From contig RCTD01000022.1 in the NCBI GenBank assembly GCA_014898415.1, forward strand, positions 868,001 through 932,000: a stretch of DNA of 64,000 nucleotides, read 5' to 3'. Under the pieces are notes generated by a model, which was given only the letters and a program-made list of their open reading frames with translations, had not been told where the DNA came from and searched no databases. Below are positions 37,058 through 48,043 of this stretch, one piece after another. Made by a program: the position numbers and the translations under genes. The stretch's first letter is position 1. Each line of letters begins with the position of its first letter. This DNA comes from Stromatinia cepivora. Taxonomy: Eukaryota; Ascomycota; Leotiomycetes; Helotiales; Sclerotiniaceae.

Positions 37058-37715
37058 ATGTTATGATTTTATGATGGTGTATGTATATACAATTGTAAAA
37101 GGATCAAAAATCTATATAAATTCGAGGGAATTTGATCATATATATATATATAGCCTAAGCTTTATACAATAAACGAATTGCTATTATCAAGACAATACGA
37201 AAGTAATATATTTCAAAAAATTTATGCTTATAATTATTTCAAAAATTATATAAAGAAAAGTTTGAATATAATAAAAACGAAGTGTAACGTTACCTCTATT
37301 GATTTCGTTCAAATTGATTGATTTGGTCAATTTGATTAATTAATTTGATCGATTTCGGAATTGATCATATTAACCATCTATTATTATTATACTATAATTC
37401 AACCTCCTTTCTTTTTCTATTAAAACTTTTTCCTTTTAGAGATTCCCCAAATCAAAAAGAATACGAATCAATGTTAATTTAACCAATAGATGAACGATTT
37501 AATCGATTTGATCAATTCATTCGTCATTTTGGTCAATTTGATCGATAAATTTGATCAATTTGGTCAATTTCCAGTAAATTGATCAAATCAACTAAAATAA
37601 CCAATCTAATTGATTTAAAACTTATGAACCTTTATAAAATCTAGTTTTCGATGAAATAGTAATAGAATAGAAAAATGAAACGCTTAAGGGCGAGCTTTTC
37701 CGAAGGGGGGGGTAG

Positions 37716-37997
37716 TATCACGAATTGTAAATTACAGAAAGTTAATCATATGATATCTTTTATTTCCCATATTAATTTATAAACTAATCATCTGTATATA
37801 TATATTACGAATTATACAATTTAATATAATAAAATGGTAACCCTAATCATATATACATACAACTCTACAATCCACAAATGAATATTTATATATATATATT
37901 TAATCACTCCTTACGAGCCATAATTCTTCAATTGTAGATTCTAAAGAATATAATTGACCCTGTTTATTCAGCTTTACTACGGCTCTTGTGCATCACA
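37716..37997 (+). repeat. 3' LTR of chromovirus B
   Basis: 282 bp, starts TATCACG (from TGTCACG), ends GTGCATCACA. The CACGTG of the left LTR is here CATATG. Confidence 0.93.
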
Positions 37998-38190
37998 TCG
38001 AAAACCCTTCGGAATATTGTCGAAAACCTACCAAAAATACTACGAAAAACCTTCGAATCAAGAAAACAAAAAAAAAGAATTGAAAAGATTTATTCGAAAG
38101 ATATGAATATGATATACAAATCGAACCCTATCCTATTTTACAAAATTCGAAAGCGAATCCTTAAATTATACAAATCATTCAAACAAAAGG

Positions 38191-38595
38191 ATGAAAAAAC
38201 GAAAGCATATAGAGAACCTTCAGGATCCCATCGGAAAACTGAAGAATTTGAATATAAAAGTTATTGGAAAAGTTGAAGATATTGAAATTGAAGATATTGA
38301 AATTGAAGATATTGAAATTGAAGATATTGAAATTGAAGATATTGAAATTGAAGATATTGAAATTGAAGATATTGAAATTGAAGATATTGAAATTGAAGAT
38401 ATTGAAATTGAAGATATTGAAATTGAAGATATTGAAATTGAAGATATTGAAATTGAAGATATTGAAGTTGAAATTATAATAAAGCCTTTGATATTGCCCT
38501 TAAGAAGTATAATGAATAGATTTATATACGATAATAATAATGATAAAGCTTTTAATACTATCCTTGAGAAGTACAATAAACAGATTCATATATAA
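38191..38595 (+). CDS. Possible Glu-Asp-Ile repeat protein of element C
   Basis: A 134-codon open frame: a basic N-terminal part (MKKRKHIENLQDPIGKLKNL), 13 tandem EDIEI pentads (about residues 29-93), and a tail (DNNNDKAFNTILEKYNKQIH). The pentads would give a strongly acidic, beta- or coil-forming rod. The repeat also stays open in other phases, so an open frame alone is weak proof. It lies in element C, with no partner gene. If translated, its role is unknown. Confidence 0.3.
   Translation: MKKRKHIENLQDPIGKLKNLNIKVIGKVEDIEIEDIEIEDIEIEDIEIEDIEIEDIEIEDIEIEDIEIEDIEIEDIEIEDIEIEDIEIEDIEVEIIIKPLILPLRSIMNRFIYDNNNDKAFNTILEKYNKQIHI
38275..38469. repeat. 15-bp tandem array, 13 units
   Basis: Twelve identical units GAAGATATTGAAATT and one variant at the right end. 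No RIP-type variation among units, so expansion is recent or the array is homogenised. Confidence 0.98.
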
Positions 38596-38665
38596 TAATA
38601 ATAATGAGAAAGTCTTTAATACTACCCTTGAGGAATATAATGAACGAATTCATATACAATAATAA
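38491..38665. repeat. About 63-bp tandem repeat, three degenerate units
   Basis: Units share CCTTGAGAAGTACAATAA-type sequence followed by GATTCATATATAATAATAA. Directly follows the 15-bp array in element C. Confidence 0.8.
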
Positions 38666-39084
38666 CTACATTTCTGTTTCAAACAGAATTCTAACAGAAT
38701 GCTTGAAGTTTCTTCCCTTTGACAGAATACCAGACCTCTTCCAAAAGGAGGGATAAAGCTAGCCCTTATATGATTCTGAAGAATCACTAATGAAAACTGA
38801 TTACAAACAATCGGATCCATATCGGAAAGCTAGCATATTAGCTAAAGACGAAACAATATTTATACTAAAGTCATCATTTTTTTGATGCAAGTTTGAATCG
38901 ATATATTGATAGATATAATATATCTTATATTTCAAATTATATATTGATGGATATAATATATTTTATATTTCAAGTTTCAAAAGAAAAAGCAAGTTGAAAA
39001 TCCCCTCCCTTTTATTATTTACCGAATCTACAGGATCGTTGAAATCAACGAAAACATCGATCCAAAAAGAAAGGTATCAATATC

Positions 39085-39365
39085 CCCTATTCATTACATT
39101 AAAAATCAATATCCCTTATTTATTGTATCGAAAATATACCGAACCCAAATCGAAAACATACCAAATCGAAAATATACCGAATCCAAATCGAAAATATATC
39201 GAATCCAAATCGAAAATATACCGAATCCAAATCGAAAGTATATCTATCAAATCCGAATCGAAAGTATACCTACCGAACCCAAATCGAAAACATACCGAAT
39301 CCGAATCGAAAGCATATCTGCCGAATCCAAATCGAAAGTATACTTATCGAAATCGTACCAAAATC
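39085..39365. repeat. 22-28-bp degenerate tandem array
   Basis: More than ten units around CCGAATCCAAATCGAAAATA with small insertions (CTACC/CTATC). In one phase it reads as PNPNRKY-type repeats (frame 38994-39383), which I treat as a by-product. Confidence 0.88.
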
Positions 39366-39624
39366 GTACCGAAATCGAATTGAAAATGGATCGAAAATGA
39401 ATATATATATAGGGGTTTTTGAATGATATTGAAAAGTTTTCAAAAAAGTGAAAATGCTGAACTTCATAAAATAAAGATATAAGCATTATAATTTCATTAT
39501 TGAAGAAATTATTATGGATTTAATCGTTGTATAAAGTTCTCTATTGGAGTTTCAATTTGACCAACTATTATAGAGTTAGAAATGAAGGAATTGGAAGAAT
39601 TGAAAGGGTTATAATGATTTTATG

Positions 39625-39755
39625 AAAAGGTATACAATATAATATCGATGGTTTTACAAAAAGGTATACAACACAATATCGATAATTTTACAAAAAGGTA
39701 TACAATACAATATCGATGGTTTTACAAAAAGGTATACTATATAATATCGAATGAT
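39625..39755. repeat. 34-bp tandem array, four units
   Basis: AAGGTATACAATATAATATC-type units recur at 39627, 39661, 39695 and 39729, exactly 34 bp apart, near the 3' end of element C. Confidence 0.93.
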
Positions 39756-39836
39756 ATTAATTTTGATTGGATATTTCAATTTAAATGGTTTCACTTCAAA
39801 AGCTTTCGAAAATGAAAGCTTCGGAAAGGAAGACTT

Positions 39837-40028
39837 TATTACAAACCTCAACTACGAAACTAGGGCTAATCAAAAGCAGACCGAATTGTACATTAGTTTA
39901 AAGAGTTTTCACCTATATAGAGGGGAATTCTTCAATACCATTAGAAAGAAAGTAATGAAAAGTCTTGATTCTAAACCCAAACCTATTGTTATTCGAAAAT
40001 TAACCGATTCTTTGCTGTGATTCTCACA
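39837..40028 (+). repeat. 3' LTR of element C
   Basis: 192 bp, followed by the ctttc duplication; a purine-rich GGAAAGGAAGA stands just before it. Confidence 0.92.
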
Positions 40029-40033
40029 CTTTC

Positions 40034-40190
40034 AAATCTTAAATAATATCAATATAGATATTCAGATCAATAGTAGTATTTGGAATTCCCTTTATTTCTT
40101 CAATTAAGGATCAAGAATCTTTATTTAAACAAACCCGAAAATCCCGAAATCAAAGGAAAAAAACTCTAATCAAATAATTATATCAAAACA
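40034..40190 (+). mobile_element. Chromovirus copy A, continuation
   Basis: Matches element B from about 31738 onward and joins 30598 when element C is removed. Similarity ends near 40190. Confidence 0.75.
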
Positions 40191-40530
40191 GATATATTAT
40201 ATAATATATTAAATCAAAGATACTCTATTAACTAACAAATATTCATCAAGCCAATTACAATGAAATAGTAATTTAAAGAAATACTATATTATATTAAAAG
40301 AGATCTATTAATAGTTATATACAAAAAAGTAATATTTTCTAAATATGAAATATCAAAAATTAGTATATTTATAATAAACCTTCCTTTATATTACAAATAC
40401 AATATTCAATAATTTTATCAAAATTATCAGCAAAGATTTTCATTTGTTCCAGAAATGCCCTTAAATTATTATCAGAAATTCAGATTGAACATTAAAAAAA
40501 AAAAAAACCAACTGGATTTCAAACATTTTG
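40191..40530. other. AT-rich, unassigned
   Basis: No match to the other elements in the window and no reading frame of note. Includes a 14-base A run near 40497. Confidence 0.4.
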
Positions 40531-43155
40531 TATTACGAATTGTAAACCACAAAAAGCTAATCACGTAATACCTCTTATCTCCCATATCAATTGATAAATT
40601 GATCGTCTGTATATATATATTACAATTTATATAATTCAGTATAATAAAATGATAATTCTAATAATATATATATATAACTTTATAATTCATAAATAGATAT
40701 TTATATATATATATCTAATTATTCTTTACAAATTATAATTCTTTAATTATAAATTTTAAGGAATATAATTAATCCTATTTATTCAATTTTATTATAGCTT
40801 TTATATATTATATTATCTACAATTCATTTATAAATATTTCATTATTTAATGATTTTCTAAATAATACTTTATTTTAATAATACTTTCTTAAATAAATTTT
40901 TATAAATATTATATTTAAAGGAAAAAAATCTATTTTAATTTAATCAATAAAGATATAAAACCTTTTTAAAATAATATCATCATTTTTATAATACAATGAA
41001 TTCTTTTTTCTATATATTCTAAATCTTCGAAAACCTATTTTAAAAAGTTTTTTTTTTTCCTCAATTATTTCAACAATCCTTTGAAGAAAATAAAAATATA
41101 GATTTGAATAATATTATTATTGAAAGAAAAGAAATTGATAAAAAAAAAGATTCCAATATATAAAATCAATATTCTTAATAATTTGATTACCTTTTTTGAT
41201 TTATTATTATAATTACAAAATCTTTATGTAATAATTATAAATTTGAAAAAGAAGAATTGATAATTGAAAATTATAATAATAACAAACTTTATAATAATAC
41301 AATTTTCTTTTCAATCCCAAATGATATTTATATAAATATCCAGATCAATAATAATATCTAGAATTTTTCTTATTCTTTTAATCAAAAATCAAGAATCTTC
41401 ATTTAAACAAATTCAAAGATCCTGAAATCAAAAAAAGAAAACTTTGATCAAATAATTTCATCATTTAGAATTCTCTAATAATTCTTCTTCCTCTTCAAGA
41501 AATAATGATCTATATAATAATCAGGGATTCTTTTATTTAAAAAACCAATTTAATTAATCAAGATCTCATTCTTATATCAATTATAATTTATATCGAAATA
41601 TATATATATCAAAACCTATAAATTTTATTATTAAATTTAATAATAATATTAAATCTAGAACTAATTTGTAATAATTATTGATTATAAAACGATTCGAATT
41701 ATATATTATATTATTTAAAAATAAAATATAATATTATATATATATAATTAATCAAATCAAATCGAAAATATAAATATATTATTATATTCTTTATATACAA
41801 ATACCCCAATTCATAATATTTGAATTAATCGAATAATTTGTAATGATTTATCTTAATCTAATTGAAATCAATAATATTTATTTTCAATACAAAATATAGA
41901 TTATATCTAATATAATTTAATATAATAATTTCTTAGAATAATATAGAAAATTTAGATTACTTATTCTTCAAATAAAATTCTATTTAGAGTTTTCGAATAG
42001 AAAATTTCTAATTTTTTTTTATAAATAATAATAATATCTATCAAGGATTATAAAATTAAAAAAGAATTTATAAATATATTTATTAAAATATATCAAAATA
42101 AAGTTTTATTACAAAAATAAAACCGATATTATATTAAATAAAATATCTTTATAACTCTTTATAAATTAATAATTATTATAAATCCCTTACAATTTTTTTA
42201 GAATTTTAATAATTTCAATTTTGGAATCTCTATATTCTCAAAATCATTTTTATTCTGGAATATTTCTTTTAAATATATAGACTTCGTTATATTCAACAAT
42301 TATTCGAATTTCAAATATTTACTACCTCCCCACTTTTCTAAAATAATATATATATCAATATTTTGTATCAATAACTTTAATGAAATCGAGATAATATAAA
42401 AAGAAATAAAAAAATTCAAAGAATATTAAAATATCGAAAAAGATTTTAGTTTAAAAACTATAATTGAAATTATATAGAATATTTATTTGAAAAAAGAAAA
42501 ATATTTAAAACTAAATATTTAAACTTTATTTCTATTCTAAATACTATATAAAATATAAAATTTCTTGATTTAATAAAGTTTATAAAAGAAAAAGTATTTA
42601 TTATTTTTATAATTTTTTGAAAAATAATTATATTTATTAATTAAAAATATTTATTAATTTTAAAGTAAATAGATTTGTTTTTATCAATATTATACTTTTT
42701 ATTTATTTATTTCTTATATTTAAATCAAGAATTATGTTATTTGAAATTTTAATTGAAATTAAAGAATATAATAATATATAAGATTATATTATTATTTATT
42801 TTATATTCCTTAATTAATAATGTGAGAAAGTTGAGATATCAAGGCCTAACACGTAGCTAGTTCGTAGTCATATGGTCACATGACTCTTCGTAGTTAGATA
42901 TAAGAGAAATCAATCGTTTTCCACTAGTCTTTTTGTACCCCTTTTGTGCACAACCCAAACCATTGTCTAAACCTACTAGTTTTACCACTTGAAGCCTCTA
43001 CAATGTAATCTGATCAGTTCCAATTCCCATTTCCCCTCGTAGCGTGCTATCGGGACGCACGTATCTCGACCTACCTCTTTCACAATAATTAATAATTATA
43101 AATAATCTTTTATTTCTTTTCTTATTATTGAATTAGAAAATTATAATATTATTTT
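40531..43155 (+). mobile_element. Third chromovirus B-family copy, 5' half
   Basis: A 282-bp LTR (40531-40812) and the B leader, gag and early protease regions follow, very heavily RIP-mutated. Interrupted by a solo LTR at 42821-43084 and ended by gypsy D at 43156, equivalent to about 33330 of element B. Confidence 0.85.
42821..43084 (+). mobile_element. Solo LTR of an otherwise absent family, unmutated
   Basis: 264 bp from TGTGAGAAAG to CTCTTTCACA, near-normal GC, with short ataa repeats on each side. It is an island of unmutated DNA in a strongly AT-rich relic. No other copy is in the window. Contains a GTCACATGAC palindrome (about 42894-42903). Confidence 0.85.
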
Positions 43156-46100
43156 TGTTACGGTTGTTAGAAGGATGTTGTTAGTAAAGCTAGGAATCTC
43201 TATAAGGAAGTGGCTTCATTTTTAAGGGCAAGTATACAATTGATGGTCTACTATCGATTGATTAAAAAACTCTATAAAATCTTTGTATTTATTAAATTCT
43301 AATATATAATCGGCGGTTTATTATTATTTCAATATTGCTTTTTATTGGATTTAAAAGAAAAAGGTTTTTCTAATTAGAAAAAAATAATGAAAAGTTTTAT
43401 AATTGTTTTAGGATTAATTGATTTTTTGTTATTTATAATTTTAATAATTCTTTTCATTCTATTTTTAGGAGTAATTCGTTAATTAGTTATTATCAATATT
43501 CTTTCGAGTAATTATGGTAAGAATGAGAAGTATTTCAGGTTTGTCGATCAATTTAAATATCTTGTAAATTCGAGGGGAAAATATATTAAGGATTTAAAGT
43601 GGTAATGAAGATAAGGTATTAATATTAAATCGTTAATTTATTATATAATTTGAAGTAGAATTAGTATAAAGATTCAAAAATATATAAGAAAAGTTCGAAA
43701 TCTTTAGATCAAAAAATCAATAATAGATCGAAAAAACCTTTATTTGTTTTATATAAGAAAAAGTAATTAATTCATTAATAGTAATTATTAATAATAAAAA
43801 AGCAGTATTTAATTCCATTCTAATTCTTTAAGAAAGATTTTTGAAACTTCAAAAACTCTTATTTTATAAGGATCTCATTATTATAGAAACAAAAGATTTC
43901 TTTTTTCAAACTGAATTTATATTTTAGAATAACAATGGATATTATTTTTCGATAAATCAAAAAAAATAGATTATATTATTTAATACTTTTAAAAACAATT
44001 TCTTATAATTTGATATCGATATAAGAATGGAATAATAGATTTTAATATATTATAAAAAAAGTTCAGGGAATATATATATAATATAATATTAGATAAAAGC
44101 AATTATTAATGTTTGGTTATATAATAAATAGTTTTGTAATATATTTCGATAATTTAAAGAAGAAGATCAAATCGAAAGTAGATAATATTCGGAAAGAATA
44201 TCTTTTAATAGATTTATTCTCTTATATTACAAAAAGAATTTCGGAATCATTTCAAGAATCAAAAAATAAAAACGAATTGATCAAATAAATATACTATTTG
44301 GAAAATATAAATAAAATGTATTATATAATGAATCTTTTCGATACATTTTATAATTAAAAATAGAATAATCTTTTTATACAATCCAATTACTCTTTCAATC
44401 TTCTTCAAAACAGACAATCTCAAAAGCAGAATAATTCATTGTTGATTAATAATATACAATTATAACCTCAATACTCCAAATCTCCTTTTATAGAAAAAAA
44501 AGATAAAGGAATTTCAAAGGAAGATTATTGAGAATAAGAATTATGATACTTTTATTATTAATAATTAGATCATTATTCAAAAAGATATATTAATTTATAT
44601 ATTTATTAATAATATAAGAGCAATTATCTTGTTTATATTTGTTTTATATATTCTTTGCAAAATAATAATCAAGGAAATATTATGATTCAATAATAATTTT
44701 AATTATTCTAATGATTTTAGATCTTCAATAAGAAAGATATATTATTTTAATTATCAAAGTAAATTTCAAGATCGATAATACTTCGATGAAGATATACTAT
44801 TTCATCGATTCTGGAATACAAATTAATATTATTCAATAAAATAAATATATCGAATGAAATTGGGTTTTTGATTTTGGTAAAGGTATTTTATTAATATCAG
44901 TTAATAAGATTAGTATATTTTTCTATAGTAATCATTGATTTGTTATCGAAATAATAAATGAATATAAGGAAAAAAGGATGTATATTCATCAATTCATTAT
45001 TATTATTTTAAATCTATTAAAGATCGCTGTTATTTTAGGGCTATTTTAGCTTTAAATAGTAAATCCGGATATCAATTGGTAATCGATTTCGTTTCGTTTT
45101 AGATTTGTATTATAAGATTTCGAAATAATAATAATCAAGGAATTATATAAAGAAATAAAAATTAGAATCAAAATCTATATATTATTATTTGAAATCCAAT
45201 TAATTACAAAAGTATTATTAAATTTTAAGAATATTTTTATATTATTATCCTTATAAATATTTTCTAAATATAAGGAATACAAAGAAGTCTTTTCAAAAGA
45301 TAAAAGTAATATATTTTTCGATTATTATTCAATAGAATATTATATTAATTTCGAATTTAGATTAATTCTTTTTTGGGGATTGATATATACTTTTTCGAAA
45401 GAAGAATTAATAATTTTATAAGTATATTTTAAAGAATATTAAAAGAAAGATTGAATTCGTTGTTCGATTAGTTTTGTTGGAATTCTGATTATATTTATTT
45501 CAAAGAAAAAAGATGATTATCCGTTATACATCGATTATTATAGTTTCAATAAGATTACGAAAAAGAATTATATTCTTTTACCTTTAATTAACGAATCATT
45601 AGATCATTTAAAACAAAGAATCTTTTTCACAAAACTTGATCTTAAAGATATATATTATCGAATATATATATAAAAAGATGATAAATAGAAAACAATATTC
45701 TGTATTTGTTATAGATAGTTCAAATACTTAATTATATCTTTTGATTTAATTAATACCTTTATTATTTTTCAGATATATATTAATCAAGTATTTATTAGTT
45801 TTATAAATAGGATTTATATTATATACTTTAATAATATTCTTATTTATTTCAAAGATAAGGAAACCTATATTGTTGATATTTATAGGATCCTTATTAGATT
45901 ATTTGAATACAAATTCTATATCAAATTAAAGAAATATATATTTTATATATATAAAATAGAATTCTTAGGTTTTATTATATCAGAGAAGGATATTATTATA
46001 AAACTAAATAGAATTCAAATTATTATTGAGTAATTTGTATCGATATCTTTTTGCAAAATTCAAATCTTTTTAAGCTTTATAAATTTTTATTGATAGTTTA

Positions 46101-47715
46101 TTATAATCTATTTGCAAATCGTTTATGATTTAATAAATCTATTATAAAGTATCAAAAAAGGAAAGATTATATTGAAATTCAAATAAATAAAAGAAATTTA
46201 AAATGTCTTTGATAACTTAAAAGAAGTTTTTATTATAGTATTAATATTCCGATATTTTAATTCAATATTCCGAATCCTAATCAAAATCGATATTTTTGGA
46301 TTTGTATTAGAATATATACTTTCTCAATTATTCCCTAATAATACAAACGATTTTATTATTTCTCGATAGTATTCTATTACCTTCTATTCGCGGAAATTCA
46401 ATCTTATAAAACAAAGGTATTTCATTTATAATTAGGAACTTTTGATTATTTATATAACTTTTGTTTAATGATAATATTATATTATAAATAATTGATATAT
46501 TATTATAATCAAAACGAATTATAATAATCTTTAATATTTTATAAAGAAAAAAGAATTTAATGATAGATAAATATAATAGATCGAAATCCTGATTACTTAT
46601 GATTTCATAATTATATATAGGTCGAACAAATTAAACTTTATTGATAATCCATCGAAATAATCAGATTATATAGAAAACATAAATGGTATTAATAAAATAT
46701 TATTTATATTACAAAATAAATTAAAAAATATTACAATAATAATTACAATTTTCTTTTTTTCGAAAATAGAAACGGAATTTTTATAGAATATTATAAACCT
46801 TTTTCGATAAAAAAAATATAATTTGTCTTTATATAATTCTAAAGGATTATTAATAGGAATTAATTATAAACAATCGATATTATATCGGATAACTAATATA
46901 TTAACTAACAATGAAATAATATTTAAATCAATATCGAAATTGACAAAAAATATTTTATTATAATTTTAAGAAAATAACAATTTTATAAAAAACAAAGAAT
47001 ATCTGAAATATCGATATAATTCAATTGGAGATACTATATTTTGGAAAATCGATATTAATGATTTGCTCATTTATAATGGATATATCTTTGTATTGTTAAA
47101 TAAAACTATAAAAGTCGAAATCTTGAAGGTTTATTATAATAATTTTATAAAAGATTATTGAAGTATTAAGAAAATCTAGAAGATATTGAAAAACAAATAT
47201 TTCTGGTTTAATATAATGAAAAATATAAAAAGATATATACGAATATATATTATTTATTATTAAATTATTGTAAAGTATTATTAGTTTTATAATAAATTAT
47301 AAATTCTATTATTTATTTTTGATCTTTGGAAAGAAATAATAATGGATTTTATTATAGATCTATTTTCTTCAAAGATAAGTAAATATATATATAATATTGT
47401 TTTCGTTATTATTGATAGATATATAAAATTTGCCTAATATATTTCAATCAATAAAACGACAATTTTATCCGAATTAATAAAGATTCTGTTTCGATATATT
47501 TTTAAAGATTTCGATATATCAAAAGGAATAATTTCAAATTAAAGATTATAGTTTATAAATAAATTTTGGGGAAATTTGCTTTTTTATTTAAGAATACATT
47601 ATAAATTATCGATAATGTTTTATTTACAAACTAATAATTAAATGGAATAATAAAATCAGAATCTAATCTATTATATTATATATTATATTAATTAGAAATA
47701 AAACAATTAAATGTT
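43156..47715 (+). mobile_element. Ty3/gypsy element D, 3' end lost to E insertion
   Basis: A putative 5' LTR (43156-43446; TGTTACGG to TTTTAATA) shares its end and following leader with element C. Pol relic follows in gypsy order. Cut at 47715 by the second E copy; the rest should lie to the right of the window. Confidence 0.75.
44790..47710 (+). pseudogene. Gypsy D pol relic
   Basis: Protease is at about 44790-45020 with FIDSGIQINII, the retropepsin D-S-G site, then NPDINW. Reverse transcriptase is about 45460-46020 with YSFNKITKKNYILLPLINES, FFTKLDLKDIYYRI and YFNNILIYF at the YxDD position. RNase H starts about 46225 with IDIFGFVLEYILSQL. The integrase core is about 47330-47650 with MDFIIDLFSS, VIIDRYIKF and INKFWGNLLFYLRIHYKLS then NNMELQ-like. 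It is more diverged from element B than B copies are from one another, so D is a separate family. Stops are frequent. Confidence 0.78.
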
Positions 47716-48024
47716 TGTCACGGAAAGCCCTGTGATCCTCTGTATCCTACGAAGGATCAAAGCGTATACTTTCCAATCGGAATAAAGGATCTTCTAGCCC
47801 TTACCAATCTATTAATTGATAAGGTGGTTCTAATATATTAATAAACAAAGATCTAATCTAATTAAGATATATATCGGCTAAATAATTTTTCATTTGTTCT
47901 ATATATACAATTCTTGATTTATATAATCAAGAATAAACCACTCAATTCTTTTACTCTATTAATTATATATATCATTTATTCCCAGATCCCTGAAAATGCT
48001 TTATAATTATACTATCCCATAATA
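47716..48024 (+). repeat. 5' LTR of the second E copy
   Basis: 309 bp, TGTCACGG start, mutated end CCCATAATA. Confidence 0.92.
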
Positions 48025-48043
48025 ATTATGAGCCTGATAGCCC
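48025..48043 (+). other. Primer-binding site of the second E copy
   Basis: ATTATGAGCCTGATAGCCC; TTATGAGCC (48026-48034) is complementary to the anticodon region of eukaryotic initiator tRNA-Met (GGCTCATAA). This points to half-tRNA priming. Confidence 0.6.

Larger units (their letters stand above)
30954..37997 (+). mobile_element. Full-length Ty3/gypsy chromovirus B (7.04 kb)
   Basis: 282-bp LTRs at 30954-31235 and 37716-37997, exact tcgaa duplications (30949-30953 and 37998-38002), and a polypurine tract (GAAGGGGGGGGTAG) before the right LTR. Order gag, protease, reverse transcriptase, RNase H, integrase, chromodomain. Inserted into element C, hence younger than C and A. RIP-type stops run throughout. 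Confidence 0.95.
30599..40028 (+). mobile_element. Non-autonomous LTR element C, rich in tandem repeats, split by element B
   Basis: 192-bp LTRs at 30599-30790 and 39837-40028 begin TGTTACGAACC (TATTACAAACC on the right) and end TTCTCACA. Both ctttc duplications are exact. Without element B the interior is about 2.0 kb and has no gag, protease or polymerase motif. It is mostly tandem arrays of several kinds plus one open frame of Glu-Asp-Ile repeats. Its post-LTR leader ATTCTTTTCATTC is shared with gypsy D (43447), which suggests D-like elements provide the enzymes. Confidence 0.85.

Noticed and set aside
38275..38469. Possible CRISPR-like array
   Set aside because: Units are contiguous with no spacers, and the genome is eukaryotic.
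38220..38576. Long frames on both strands and in other phases over the 15-bp array
   Set aside because: The unit length is a multiple of three and contains no stop in several phases, so these are shadows of the repeat.
39247..39486. Minus-strand frames over the 22-28-bp array
   Set aside because: Low-complexity by-products of the tandem array in element C.
40531..40812. This LTR as the 3' LTR of chromovirus copy A
   Set aside because: It is followed by the B-family leader and gag and has no polypurine tract before it, so it is the 5' LTR of another copy.
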